64,000 nt of DNA from Idiomarina seosinensis. GTDB taxonomy: Bacteria > Pseudomonadota > Gammaproteobacteria > Enterobacterales > Alteromonadaceae. The notes beneath the pieces were generated by a model. That model did not search any database, was not told the origin of the DNA, and saw nothing but the letters and a program-made list of their open reading frames with translations. Numbering within the stretch: position 1 is the first letter of the stretch; each line of letters begins with the position of its first letter. Location: contig NZ_PIQF01000001.1 of the NCBI RefSeq assembly GCF_003987275.1, positions 620,001-684,000 on the forward strand, given 5' to 3'. Both the position numbers and the translations under genes were made by a program. Positions 56,586 through 64,000 of the stretch are shown here, piece by piece.

Positions 56586-56907
56586 TAAACGAGTGTTAAA
56601 TGGGTATTAGCTGATTTTTTAAGAGTATAAACAGAAAAAAACCGGGATAAAAGCAAAATATAGATATTTATGCTAATTAAGTAGATTTATATTCACTTGG
56701 TTTAGTGAGTTTGACTCATTAGTAAAAAATACAACTTTTATTTAACACCTTTGTATCTCTTGTTTTTTTATAATTTTAGGCTGATATAAACTGGAGTTTA
56801 TATAAAGAAAGGCAGGGCAAAATGACGTCAGGTCAGAATGAATAAAAAGTCACTTCGGCTTGGGGCTAAACCACATATCTGAGATGTGTGCCATAAGATT
56901 AATCTTG
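56586..56907. other. AT-rich promoter region of the TonB receptor operon
   Basis: The 322-bp gap holds no gene. It includes a perfect 20-bp palindrome ATATAAACTGGAGTTTATAT (56784-56803) and an imperfect inverted repeat GTGAGT-TTG-ACTCAT near 56706-56720, either of which could be an operator for the receptor operon. Confidence 0.5.
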
Positions 56908-57369
56908 TTACAGCAACAACGTCATAATGGTTCGATCCTCACCAGGACCTAAGTAGTCGGCGATTGTTTCGGTCTTTTTAAAACCAAAGCTTTGGTATAG
57001 CGCGATCGCCGGCGTATTCGCTGGAGAAACGCTTAGCTCTATTTCTTTGTAGCCCAAAGAACGTGCAAGCGTTACCGATTCCTGCAATAGCTTTCTGCCT
57101 AAACCTTTTCCTTGCGCGGATTCGCCAATTAGCACTGACATCAGTGACAGCTTAGATGCCGTAACAGGTACCAGTAGGCTGTAACCTTCTGCGCTATCGG
57201 CGTCTTTCACCGTCAGAAAGGTCGCGGGCCATTGTCGTAAAGCCTGATAGAAGAACAAGCCAGAGTATGCGTCGTCGGCATAAACCTGCTTCTCTAAAAA
57301 AGCGAGCCTGGCAATGTCCTCGTAGCTCGCAGGCGTCACTTTGTATCGATTAGAATGGGCTTGGTTCAT
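56908..57369 (-). CDS. GNAT-family N-acetyltransferase
   Basis: The 153-residue protein has the GNAT fold: acetyl-CoA motif VLIGESAQGKGLGRKLLQESVTLARSLG (about residues 80-107, with Q/RxxGxG/A form QGKGLG) and EIELSVSPANTPAIALYQSFGFKKTETI. The substrate is unknown. Monocistronic, with no strong Shine-Dalgarno seen. Confidence 0.9.
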   Translation of the reverse strand: MNQAHSNRYKVTPASYEDIARLAFLEKQVYADDAYSGLFFYQALRQWPATFLTVKDADSAEGYSLLVPVTASKLSLMSVLIGESAQGKGLGRKLLQESVTLARSLGYKEIELSVSPANTPAIALYQSFGFKKTETIADYLGPGEDRTIMTLLL

Positions 57370-57566
57370 AATTTATGCTGCTAACTGTTTGAATATTTGA
57401 GCTTTATTCTATCAAGAATCGCGGCAATAACTACCGCGAATATCGTTCTTTACTATAGTTCTTTTGGCTATCCCCCGATCCGCAAAAGGTAGCTTTTCTT
57501 ATTCGTCTCGAAGAGCCCAGGTAACTGCGCTATAGTGACGTTGTTATCCATTAGATTAGGCAACAC

Positions 57567-58310
57567 ATGAAGTACCTTTATCTTATTATTATCAGCGTTT
57601 TAACGTTACCGGTAGCGGCGCAAGAGTGGCAATTTTCGGGACAAGCACCCACGCTTGAAGAAGCGAGACAGTGGCAGCAGCAAGCTGCTGATAATGACAA
57701 GGATTTGATGCTGGTGCTCGGGGCAACGTGGTGCCATGACAGCACTGCGCTTTTAGAGCAATTTAACCAGACCCAGTTTCGCGAAAAACTAAAACAGCAG
57801 TACCAAGTTCAAATTGTTGATATTAGTTATTTTGAACGCGGTTATAACTTGGTTCAGGCCTATGGTGAGCCCATTTATTATGGAACACCCACGGTAATGA
57901 TCATTGACGGGGATTCGGGAAACATCAAAAACTTTGCGAGCTGGCAGCATTGGACGAACGCTTCACGACATTCGGCTGAAGAGTTTGAGGCCTATTTTAT
58001 AGGAAAAAACTTCTTAACAATGACGGATGAAAAGCTGAGCGAAGAGCATCGCCAGAAACTGTTGGCGTTTAAACAGCAACAGGCGAAACGTATAAGAGCC
58101 GGTTATATGTGGGTTGCTCCACACCTAAAGGCTTATAAAAAGTCAGCAGCGAAGCAGCCCCCGCAAAGCTTTATAGAAAAGTGGATGGCAGTGGCTAAAT
58201 TCCGAAATCAAGTTCATGCAGATATCGTTGCTGCCTATAAAAAAGCCTTGGCTGCCCCGTCAAAGGCGCTTGAACTACCAAGTTATGATAAAAAAAGCTG
58301 GGAGTCTTAA
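57567..58310 (+). CDS. Periplasmic thioredoxin-fold protein with single-cysteine CHDS motif
   Basis: The 247-residue protein starts with a signal peptide (MKYLYLIIISVLTLPVAAQ). The thioredoxin fold has LMLVLGATWCHDSTALLEQF, where the usual CxxC is CHDS, and YYGTPTVMIIDG with the cis-proline. With one cysteine it cannot make the redox disulfide alone. The C-terminal 100 residues are basic and helical. Its last 4 bp overlap the convergent EamA gene. Confidence 0.8.
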   Translation: MKYLYLIIISVLTLPVAAQEWQFSGQAPTLEEARQWQQQAADNDKDLMLVLGATWCHDSTALLEQFNQTQFREKLKQQYQVQIVDISYFERGYNLVQAYGEPIYYGTPTVMIIDGDSGNIKNFASWQHWTNASRHSAEEFEAYFIGKNFLTMTDEKLSEEHRQKLLAFKQQQAKRIRAGYMWVAPHLKAYKKSAAKQPPQSFIEKWMAVAKFRNQVHADIVAAYKKALAAPSKALELPSYDKKSWES

Positions 58311-59155
58311 TCCACAGCCTTTGAATTTCTTAATGTGAGAATGGTCAGTGGCACAATAATTAGCATTGAACCCATGTAAAAACGTGCATCAGGGGTCTCT
58401 GTAAAAAAGATCATGCCTAAAGCGACAGCGCCTATCAAACCTGTGTATTCTGCGCTGGTAATTTTATTGCTTTCTGCTGCACGGTAGGCAAAAACACAGG
58501 TTCCGGCATAAACCATCGAAAACAGGCTAGACCCCAGAGCGATAAGTAACGTCTGGGCGTTGAAGCTGGCACCTTCGAACCACGCCAGTGAGGCTACAAC
58601 TGGAATACCTAATAAGTTAGTCAGGTACAGAGTATCCAGGATGCTATGCTCAGTGGGCAGTTTTTTTATCAGCAGATTATTCAGCGCCAATGTCGTGGCA
58701 ACAACCAGCGCGGCCACGGCGAAAATATTTGCCGAGGTCGGATTAATAATGACTAATACACCAACCATACCAAGCACCGCAGTGACTAAGGATAAGCGGG
58801 TTACCTGCTCTTTAAATAATACGCGAGCAAGTATTACGGTAATGATCGGTGCGGCATAGAAGATCGCATTAGCCGTCGCCAACGGTAGGGTGGTGAGTGA
58901 GATCACCATAAACACCGTGCCCAATAAAAATATATGCGCCCGAACCGCATGCCAACGCAACTTTTGTGGCAGCATTGGTCGCTTAAAAATTAACATAAAT
59001 GGTGCCAACAGCAGTGTGGCACTCAACTGGCGATACAAAACGAACTGGAACGGGGCTTCAAACCCATCCAGCAGTTTAATTAATGAGTCGGAAAAAATAA
59101 CTATGTTGTTACCGATTACAAGCAGAAAAATAGCGGTGATTAATGAGCGGTCCAT
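58307..59155 (-). CDS. EamA/DMT-family transporter
   Basis: The 282-residue protein has ten membrane segments in two EamA repeats, with LLDGFEAPFQFVLYRQLSATLLLAPF in the first and SAEYTGLIGAVALGMIFFTETPDARFYMG in the second. Such drug/metabolite transporters export small molecules; the substrate is unknown. It is divergent from a LysR regulator across 100 bp, which likely controls it. Confidence 0.88.
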   Translation of the reverse strand: MDRSLITAIFLLVIGNNIVIFSDSLIKLLDGFEAPFQFVLYRQLSATLLLAPFMLIFKRPMLPQKLRWHAVRAHIFLLGTVFMVISLTTLPLATANAIFYAAPIITVILARVLFKEQVTRLSLVTAVLGMVGVLVIINPTSANIFAVAALVVATTLALNNLLIKKLPTEHSILDTLYLTNLLGIPVVASLAWFEGASFNAQTLLIALGSSLFSMVYAGTCVFAYRAAESNKITSAEYTGLIGAVALGMIFFTETPDARFYMGSMLIIVPLTILTLRNSKAVD

Positions 59156-59255
59156 ATTTTACTCCTTGTAACGACGAAACTAAGTGGGCATTTTACGAGG
59201 AGGGATCTATAAAATATAATGATATTAAATCATGTATACATGAGGTTTTTAGATA

Positions 59256-60170
59256 ATGAGCTTGCCATTCCGCGCAATACATTATTTTGTTGAGGTTGGC
59301 CGCTGTCAGAGCTTTTCCAATGCGGCAGAGCGGTTACATGTATCGCAAAGTGCCGTCAGCCACCAGGTTGCGCTGTTAGAAGAGAGCCTAGGCGCTAAGC
59401 TATTTGTTCGGCGTGGCCGACAGGTGATGCTGAGTGCTGTCGGAGAAAGCTACTTTAATGAGGTTGCTGGCGCGATAAGCACGATTGAACAGGCAACGAC
59501 CAACTTTAATAGGGATGATTCAAGAAAGGTTCGTTTGGCCGTGCACGGTTCGTTAGCGGTAAAATGGTTAATTCCTGCCTTGAACGAATTTCGCCAACGC
59601 TACCCGAATATCGACCTCACTTTGCAAATGCTGACACGAGACGGGGACTTTGATACTCAGTGGGCTGACTGCTTTATTACGACACAGCCACCAGCAACCG
59701 GTTATCAGCGTTTTCATTTATACGATGAAACCTTAAAACCGTATTGCTCTAAAGAATTGTGGTCTGAAGTTCATCAACTAAAAACCGCAGATGAGCTGAT
59801 AAAATATCCGTTGTTGTCAGCCATCAGTGCATTTGCCAGTGGCAAGCCGGGCACTGACTGGCAGCGATGGTTTAAGCAAGTAAATATACAGTTGCCCGCT
59901 AAGGCAAAAATTCATCATTTTAGTCATTTGCTATTAGCCGCAGAAGCGGCCAAGTATGGGCAGGGTATAGCGCTACTTAACGAGTTTATGACAACCGAAC
60001 AAGAGCGTGCTGAAAGTTTGTTTGAGCTGCCATTTCATGGCATTAAAACCGAAGACAGCTTCTATTTTGTTTATCCATCAACAACAGCCCAAAGTCCTGG
60101 CTTAGAGGCTCTAGCCAGCTGGTTGGTGAAACTTTGTCGTGCACGCTCTTCTGATAAAGGCCCGCCTTAA
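59256..60170 (+). CDS. LysR-family regulator (GcvA-like)
   Basis: The 304-residue protein has the N-terminal winged HTH (HYFVEVGRCQSFSNAAERLHVSQSAVSHQVALLEESLGAKLFVRRG, residues 9-54) and a periplasmic-binding-like effector domain of GcvA type (WLIPALNEFRQRYPNIDLTLQ). The divergent EamA transporter gene is the likely target. The 100-bp gap contains TATAATGATATTAAATCATG-like AT-rich DNA that could be the operator. Confidence 0.92.
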   Translation: MSLPFRAIHYFVEVGRCQSFSNAAERLHVSQSAVSHQVALLEESLGAKLFVRRGRQVMLSAVGESYFNEVAGAISTIEQATTNFNRDDSRKVRLAVHGSLAVKWLIPALNEFRQRYPNIDLTLQMLTRDGDFDTQWADCFITTQPPATGYQRFHLYDETLKPYCSKELWSEVHQLKTADELIKYPLLSAISAFASGKPGTDWQRWFKQVNIQLPAKAKIHHFSHLLLAAEAAKYGQGIALLNEFMTTEQERAESLFELPFHGIKTEDSFYFVYPSTTAQSPGLEALASWLVKLCRARSSDKGPP

Positions 60171-60191
60171 TGCAGGCCTAGCCGTTGTTAA

Positions 60192-60836
60192 CTAAAGGCC
60201 GCGTACCGCTTTATCAATTTCGGTATCACCCGATAAGGCGTCAACGTGCTTACCAATAGTGTCTGGCGTGTCCAAACAGCGAATCAGTATTCGGGCAACG
60301 TCTTCACGTGGAATGGTGCCTAAAGGTAGATCTTCTGCCAGTTGCACTTTATTAGTGCCTGGGTCGCTAGTGAGTCCGCCGGGGCGAATAATAGTCCAGT
60401 CTAAGCCTGAACGCATAAGCTCTTTATCAGCATAGTGCTTAGCCGCATAGTAGGCCTTCAGATCTTCGTTCCAGTTGTCGCGGTGGTGAGCCTGAATGGC
60501 ACTTACCATGATAAAGCGATCAGCTGCGGCGGCGCCTGCTGCTTCCATAGTTTTTACAGCACCATCTAAATCCACCAATATAGTTTTATCGTCACCAGTT
60601 GCTGCGCCCGAGCCAGCCGTAAAAATAACAGCGTCGATGTCTTCTAAGGTTTTAGCAATGGCATCTACTGACCCCTCTAAATCGAACAGCCGAGCTTCAG
60701 TGCCTTTTTGTTGCCAGCCATCTACTTGCTCTTGTTTGCGTACCATTGCTACCACGGGATACTTTTTTGCGTGTTGAAGCTGTTCAACAACATGCGTACC
60801 AATTTTTCCGTTAGCACCAATTACTGCAACTTTCAT
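60192..60836 (-). CDS. NAD(P)H-binding atypical SDR protein
   Basis: The 214-residue Rossmann protein has the motif VIGANGKIGTHVVEQLQ (residues 5-21), AVIFTAGSGAATG and YYAAKHYADKELMRSGLDWTIIRPGGLT, matching atypical (NmrA/YwnB-like) short-chain dehydrogenase-like proteins. The Tyr and Lys of YAAKHYADK match the active-site spacing only loosely. I chose the second Met because GGAG lies 6 nt before it. Function unknown, possibly redox sensing. Confidence 0.85.
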   Translation of the reverse strand: MKVAVIGANGKIGTHVVEQLQHAKKYPVVAMVRKQEQVDGWQQKGTEARLFDLEGSVDAIAKTLEDIDAVIFTAGSGAATGDDKTILVDLDGAVKTMEAAGAAAADRFIMVSAIQAHHRDNWNEDLKAYYAAKHYADKELMRSGLDWTIIRPGGLTSDPGTNKVQLAEDLPLGTIPREDVARILIRCLDTPDTIGKHVDALSGDTEIDKAVRGL

Positions 60837-60897
60837 GGTCTTCTCCATAAGCTATTTTAAATCTATATTGGATCTACGCAGCAAAAACGCAATTAGT

Positions 60898-61536
60898 TTA
60901 GGTGCTGGTTAGTTTCACCGGTATCAGTATTTCATTGCGTCTAAACACAGGTATTGTAAACGGACCATTGTAGGCTGCTTCTACCGCCGGACCGGTAATC
61001 TCATAACCATTGCTCTCTAGCCAGTTGGTTAATTCAGCCGAGTACTTACGCACGTTGGACTCACTTAATGTGCCGCTGAACGTTATTGCCGCCACTTTAT
61101 AATCGGTTATCTCGCTAACCTGAACCTTGGGATTGGTTGGCTTCGGGGTTGTCTCCAGAGTAAAGTCACTTGGCATAACAAAGGACATCATCTTTTCACC
61201 ACCTTTGCTCATCAAGACTGGAGCTGTCATGGCTATTTCTTTTCCGTTCTCGCCATTAGAGTTATTCATAAACACAGGTGCTGTCATCGCAATCTTGTCT
61301 GTTGCTTTGTTTTCTCCGGAAATGTAGTTAAACAAGCGGCGAAAAGCGCTGTCTTCACTATCATCACTCATCGGTGTAGAGACCAAAACCATTGATTGGT
61401 ATTCGCGTATCTCAATATTCTTATCCGATATTGAAGTGATTAACTTATAGGGCGCCGTTTCAACATCTGTTTGACCAAAAACAGAACAACCGGCGAGTAA
61501 CAGTGGTGTAAATAAGGCAAACATGCGTTTCATCAT
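60898..61536 (-). CDS. SOUL haem-binding family lipoprotein
   Basis: The 212-residue protein has a signal peptide with lipobox (LLLAGC, Cys about 17) and the SOUL/HBP fold: YKLITSISDKNIEIREYQSMV, RRLFNYISGENKATDKIAMTAPVFM, and the repeated KEIAMTAPVLM with FVMPSDFTLETTPKPTNP. The double AMTAPV motif is characteristic. It may bind haem or other tetrapyrroles at the membrane. Monocistronic. Confidence 0.92.
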   Translation of the reverse strand: MMKRMFALFTPLLLAGCSVFGQTDVETAPYKLITSISDKNIEIREYQSMVLVSTPMSDDSEDSAFRRLFNYISGENKATDKIAMTAPVFMNNSNGENGKEIAMTAPVLMSKGGEKMMSFVMPSDFTLETTPKPTNPKVQVSEITDYKVAAITFSGTLSESNVRKYSAELTNWLESNGYEITGPAVEAAYNGPFTIPVFRRNEILIPVKLTST

Positions 61537-61635
61537 ATGTCTCTTAGTGTTTGAAAAAGCCCGTAAGGATCGAGCATGTAGAAGTAATTACGTAGACTTT
61601 CGGATAATGTCTCATTACTAATGTATTGTTATTTA

Positions 61636-62493
61636 TCAACCACTAATATCTCGTGTTCCAAAACAGGATGGAAAGCGCGTACATCCCCAGAATTCTTGTC
61701 CGGTATTAGGCCCCTTGCGAGCAACTCGCTTTACCATTCGACTATTACAGACAGGGCAGCGATAAATTCTTAAGTTACTTTGGTTGTTCGGTGGGAAGCA
61801 AGCGGCTTCTTTTTCACGCTGACTGATAAAGCTGTAAAAAGTGTCACCGTCTATTACATAGATGGGTTTATTTTCGGCAAACTTTTGTGCTTCCTGAGTT
61901 AAGAGACCAGACACTACAATAAAGCCCCCCGCTGCGTTTTCAGAAGCCACAAGCCCGAGTAGCTCTCGTACTACTGAAACGGGGATTTTACGAAAACGCC
62001 ATTGTTTGCATTGAACTAAGTATGATCGCTCATCTTTTCTTATTCTTAAATCAACACCACCATCTGGGCCCTTTGGTGTTTCCTTGACTTGATAACCCTG
62101 CCGTCTGAAATACTCCCCAACCAGAGATTCAAAATCTTTCCAGGTCATTTCATTTAAAGAGTCAGAAGAGGGTGATTGCGCCACAGTTTCGTAACGTTTG
62201 GTGCTTTGTACGGACTTTAAAAATGAAACAACGCCCGCAGTAATCAAGAGCACTGGCATAAGATATTTAATGATACCAAGTCCAATCGCTTTAAAAGGTT
62301 CGAAAGCGGCTATAACAAGGTCGCCTGGTTTTTGAGACTTAGGCAAAGTTTCAGCCTCAGGCGCTAGTTGCTGATAAATATCAATACCAAAAAATATTAT
62401 AAATGCCAGAGCGAGACTGACATACCAAGGCCAGGTAACAAAAAGGTTGAGAAGATCTTCAGCAAGTGGTTTGCCATTTGAGCGACTAGCCAT
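61636..62493 (-). CDS. Membrane-anchored Mrr-type restriction endonuclease with zinc ribbon
   Basis: The 285-residue protein has two membrane segments (about residues 15-40 and 70-95), an Mrr_cat nuclease (WKDFESLVGEYFRRQGYQVKE, GPDGGVDLRI and YLVQCKQW, giving the D...QxK triad) and a C-terminal topoisomerase-type zinc ribbon CPVCNSRMVKR through CTRFPSC. I moved the start to the ATG after CAAGGATGGACA, since the longer frame overlaps the aldo-keto reductase gene. Similar proteins occur in many gammaproteobacteria. Confidence 0.88.
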   Translation of the reverse strand: MASRSNGKPLAEDLLNLFVTWPWYVSLALAFIIFFGIDIYQQLAPEAETLPKSQKPGDLVIAAFEPFKAIGLGIIKYLMPVLLITAGVVSFLKSVQSTKRYETVAQSPSSDSLNEMTWKDFESLVGEYFRRQGYQVKETPKGPDGGVDLRIRKDERSYLVQCKQWRFRKIPVSVVRELLGLVASENAAGGFIVVSGLLTQEAQKFAENKPIYVIDGDTFYSFISQREKEAACFPPNNQSNLRIYRCPVCNSRMVKRVARKGPNTGQEFWGCTRFPSCFGTRDISG

Positions 62494-62566
62494 TGTCCAT
62501 CCTTGGTCAATTACATCGCATGAATATAATAAAATATCTCGCTCAGGGCTAGTCCTGTTGGCTCTG

Positions 62567-63358
62567 TTAATCCCACTTCGGCGCAAAGTCCGGGTCAATA
62601 AGCCGGTCGTTTTGATCAAGTGCCGCAATATCGGCCATGTCTTGATCCGTTAGCTGTATTTTTTGCGCTTTTAAGTTACTGCGCAAATGTTCGGTCTTGG
62701 TGGTTGAAGGGATAGTGACAAAGCCTTTTTGCATTTCCCAGGCAAGTGCGACTTGTGCAGCAGTTACATTGTGCTCAGCAGCAATAGCTTGCAAAGTACT
62801 GTTTTCAACCACTTTCCCTTTGGCCAGAGGCAGATAGGCGGTTACCTTAATGCCGTTATTGTCGCAGGCGTCGGTAACTTTGCGGTTCTGCATAAAGGGG
62901 TGGACTTCAATTTGATTGGTCATAATGTTGTCGGCGCCGATATGTTTGATGGCGCGTTCCATTAATCCGGTGGTGAAGTTAGATACCCCAAAATGTTTAA
63001 TCAACCCTTGTTCACGTGCTTCAGTCAGTGCATCAAGAGTTTCTTCCATTGCGACTTCGTCGTTGGGAGACGGCCAGTGAATAAGCGCCAGATCGATCTT
63101 GTCGCGCTGAAGTTTATCCGCGCTTTGTTTCAGACTATCCAGAACCTGCTGGTGTTTGAAGCTATCAAACCAAACCTTGGTGGTTACAAATACATCATCG
63201 CTTTTGGTCTGAGCCAGAGCTTTACCAACGTCTGCTTCATTTTCGTAAGCCTGCGCCGTATCAACCTGCTTGTAACCCATTTCAATGGCTTCTGTAACCA
63301 GTTCAGTCAGGGTTAGTCCTTTCAGACGAAACGTTCCCATTCCAAAATTAGGTATCAT
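62567..63358 (-). CDS. dkgB: Aldo-keto reductase (DkgB-like)
   Basis: The 263-residue protein is an AKR5-type reductase: IPNFGMGTFRLKG, DTAQAYENEADVGKAL with catalytic Asp and Tyr, VTTKVW with Lys, and LALIHWPSP with His. DkgB reduces 2,5-diketo-gluconate and methylglyoxal in E. coli (267 residues). Specificity here is inferred. It precedes the reductase gene at the window edge by 26 bp and may follow it in an operon. Confidence 0.9.
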   Translation of the reverse strand: MIPNFGMGTFRLKGLTLTELVTEAIEMGYKQVDTAQAYENEADVGKALAQTKSDDVFVTTKVWFDSFKHQQVLDSLKQSADKLQRDKIDLALIHWPSPNDEVAMEETLDALTEAREQGLIKHFGVSNFTTGLMERAIKHIGADNIMTNQIEVHPFMQNRKVTDACDNNGIKVTAYLPLAKGKVVENSTLQAIAAEHNVTAAQVALAWEMQKGFVTIPSTTKTEHLRSNLKAQKIQLTDQDMADIAALDQNDRLIDPDFAPKWD

Positions 63359-63384
63359 AATGCCTCCTGTTAAAGCTTCATCCT

Positions 63385-64000
63385 TTACTCTTCAAAAACC
63401 AGTGCTTCGGGGTCGGCACCGAGTTCTTTAAGGGCGTCCATAATGCTCTCGTTAAATGCATCCGGGCCGCACACGTAAAATGCCTGACCGAAATCATTAA
63501 TCTGCGACTTTAAAAAGTCTTTACCGATTTCGCCATCTAGGAAAACGTGATCGCCAGCAGGCTCTTCGCGGGTGATGACGTTAATAAACTGGCTGCCCAA
63601 GATAGACTCAAACTCATTTTTAAGAATAATATCTTCTTCGGTTTTGTTGGAGAAAATCAACTGATTGTTGCCAATTTCGCCTTTGTTATGCAGGTCACGT
63701 AAAATAGCGATGAACGGAGTAACGCCAGCTCCGCCAGCCAGAAAAACGCCTTCTTCTTTATATTCGATAGTACCCCACGGGTCACCGATGATTAGTGAGT
63801 CACCTTCAGTTAACTGACCGATCTGCTCGGTTACTCCGTCATGATCGGGATAGATCTTGATGATGAACTCTAAAACCGAGTCGCTTTCCAGCGAGGTGAA
63901 GGTAAACGGCCGTTTTTCATCGCGCCAGCCGTCGCGGTCGACCGCAACTTCTGTGGCTTGTCCGGGAGTAAATGAGTAACCCGAAGGCTTCTCCAGCCGT
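63385..64000 (-). CDS. Ferredoxin/flavodoxin-NADP reductase-like flavoprotein (cut by window edge)
   Basis: The visible 205 residues read without stop from the edge: SGYSFTPGQATEVAV, RPFTFTSLESD (FAD-binding RxYT/S type), GTIEYKEEGVFLAGGAGVTPFIAIL (NAD(P) site) and QAFYVCGPDAFNESIMDAL. This is the FNR fold with FAD and NAD(P) domains. An internal ATG at 63658-63660 is not the start. A partner electron carrier is not visible. Likely in one operon with the aldo-keto reductase. Confidence 0.88.
   Translation of the reverse strand, partial: RLEKPSGYSFTPGQATEVAVDRDGWRDEKRPFTFTSLESDSVLEFIIKIYPDHDGVTEQIGQLTEGDSLIIGDPWGTIEYKEEGVFLAGGAGVTPFIAILRDLHNKGEIGNNQLIFSNKTEEDIILKNEFESILGSQFINVITREEPAGDHVFLDGEIGKDFLKSQINDFGQAFYVCGPDAFNESIMDALKELGADPEALVFEE

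Overview
The window looks like a stretch of chromosome from a marine gammaproteobacterium of the Alteromonadales, most likely Idiomarina or a close relative. This is inferred from protein sequence and from a gene order typical of gammaproteobacteria: cspD / clpS-clpA / infA / bpt-aat / trxB / lrp-ftsK-lolA-rarA-crcB-serS, then tusDCBE, then uvrY-uvrC-pgsA followed by a tRNA cluster. No search could be run, so genus and gene names rest on recognition of motifs and family layout.

Positions 1-23805 are core genome. The window opens with the start of yejM, divergent from yejK. Next come the N-degron proteolysis genes (ClpS adaptor, ClpA unfoldase, and the Bpt and Aat aminoacyl-transferases), redox and amino-acid genes (trxB, ald, lrp), cell division and envelope genes (ftsK, lolA), replication repair (rarA), fluoride export (crcB), seryl-tRNA synthetase, the TusDCBE tRNA-thiolation relay, a BI-1/YccA membrane protein and a tRNA-Ser. 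They are followed by a DUF3667 protein, a thioesterase, a DNA glycosylase, a UvrY-like regulator with a degenerate receiver domain, uvrC, pgsA and tRNA-Gly, tRNA-Cys and tRNA-Leu.

Positions 23786-47161 form a 23.4-kb genomic island inserted in the 3' end of tRNA-Leu(UAA). It is bounded by a 29-bp perfect direct repeat, starts with a P4-type tyrosine integrase, and has matched pairs of GGTGCTAC boxes 12 bp apart at both ends that look like integrase arm sites. The cargo is mostly defence and conflict genes: a three-gene ABC-three-component (Lamassu-like) system with an SMC-like ATPase, a middle component and a predicted nuclease; a complete type I restriction-modification operon (hsdMSR) extended by a minimal Zn-less sirtuin-like protein, a 155-residue unknown and a 40-residue coupled small protein; a YhaV-type toxin with an unusual partner; and two tandem Doc-fold proteins that have lost the Fic catalytic motif. 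Regulation and mobility genes include two AlpA-like regulators with near-identical promoter elements, a membrane protein/LytTR regulator pair, a RadC-like protein, an inovirus Gp2-like replication protein, a second compact tyrosine recombinase and two large unknowns at the distal end.

Positions 47162-64000 return to chromosome. Just outside the island are an intact ParDE-like toxin-antitoxin pair and the decayed remains of a second one. Further on are a four-gene lipoprotein operon (CsgG-like, small lipoprotein, DUF4810, GNA1162/DUF799), an MFS transporter, a TonB-dependent receptor paired with a TPR-sulfotransferase, and a mixed set of small-molecule and stress genes (GNAT, thioredoxin-like, EamA transporter with divergent LysR, SDR, SOUL haem-binding lipoprotein, membrane-anchored Mrr nuclease, aldo-keto reductase). 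The window ends inside a ferredoxin/flavodoxin reductase-like gene.

The best candidates for something undescribed are the sirtuin/unknown/small-protein tail of the type I RM operon, the AlpA plus tandem pseudo-Doc operon, and the membrane protein/LytTR pair with its own cluster of CAGTTA boxes.
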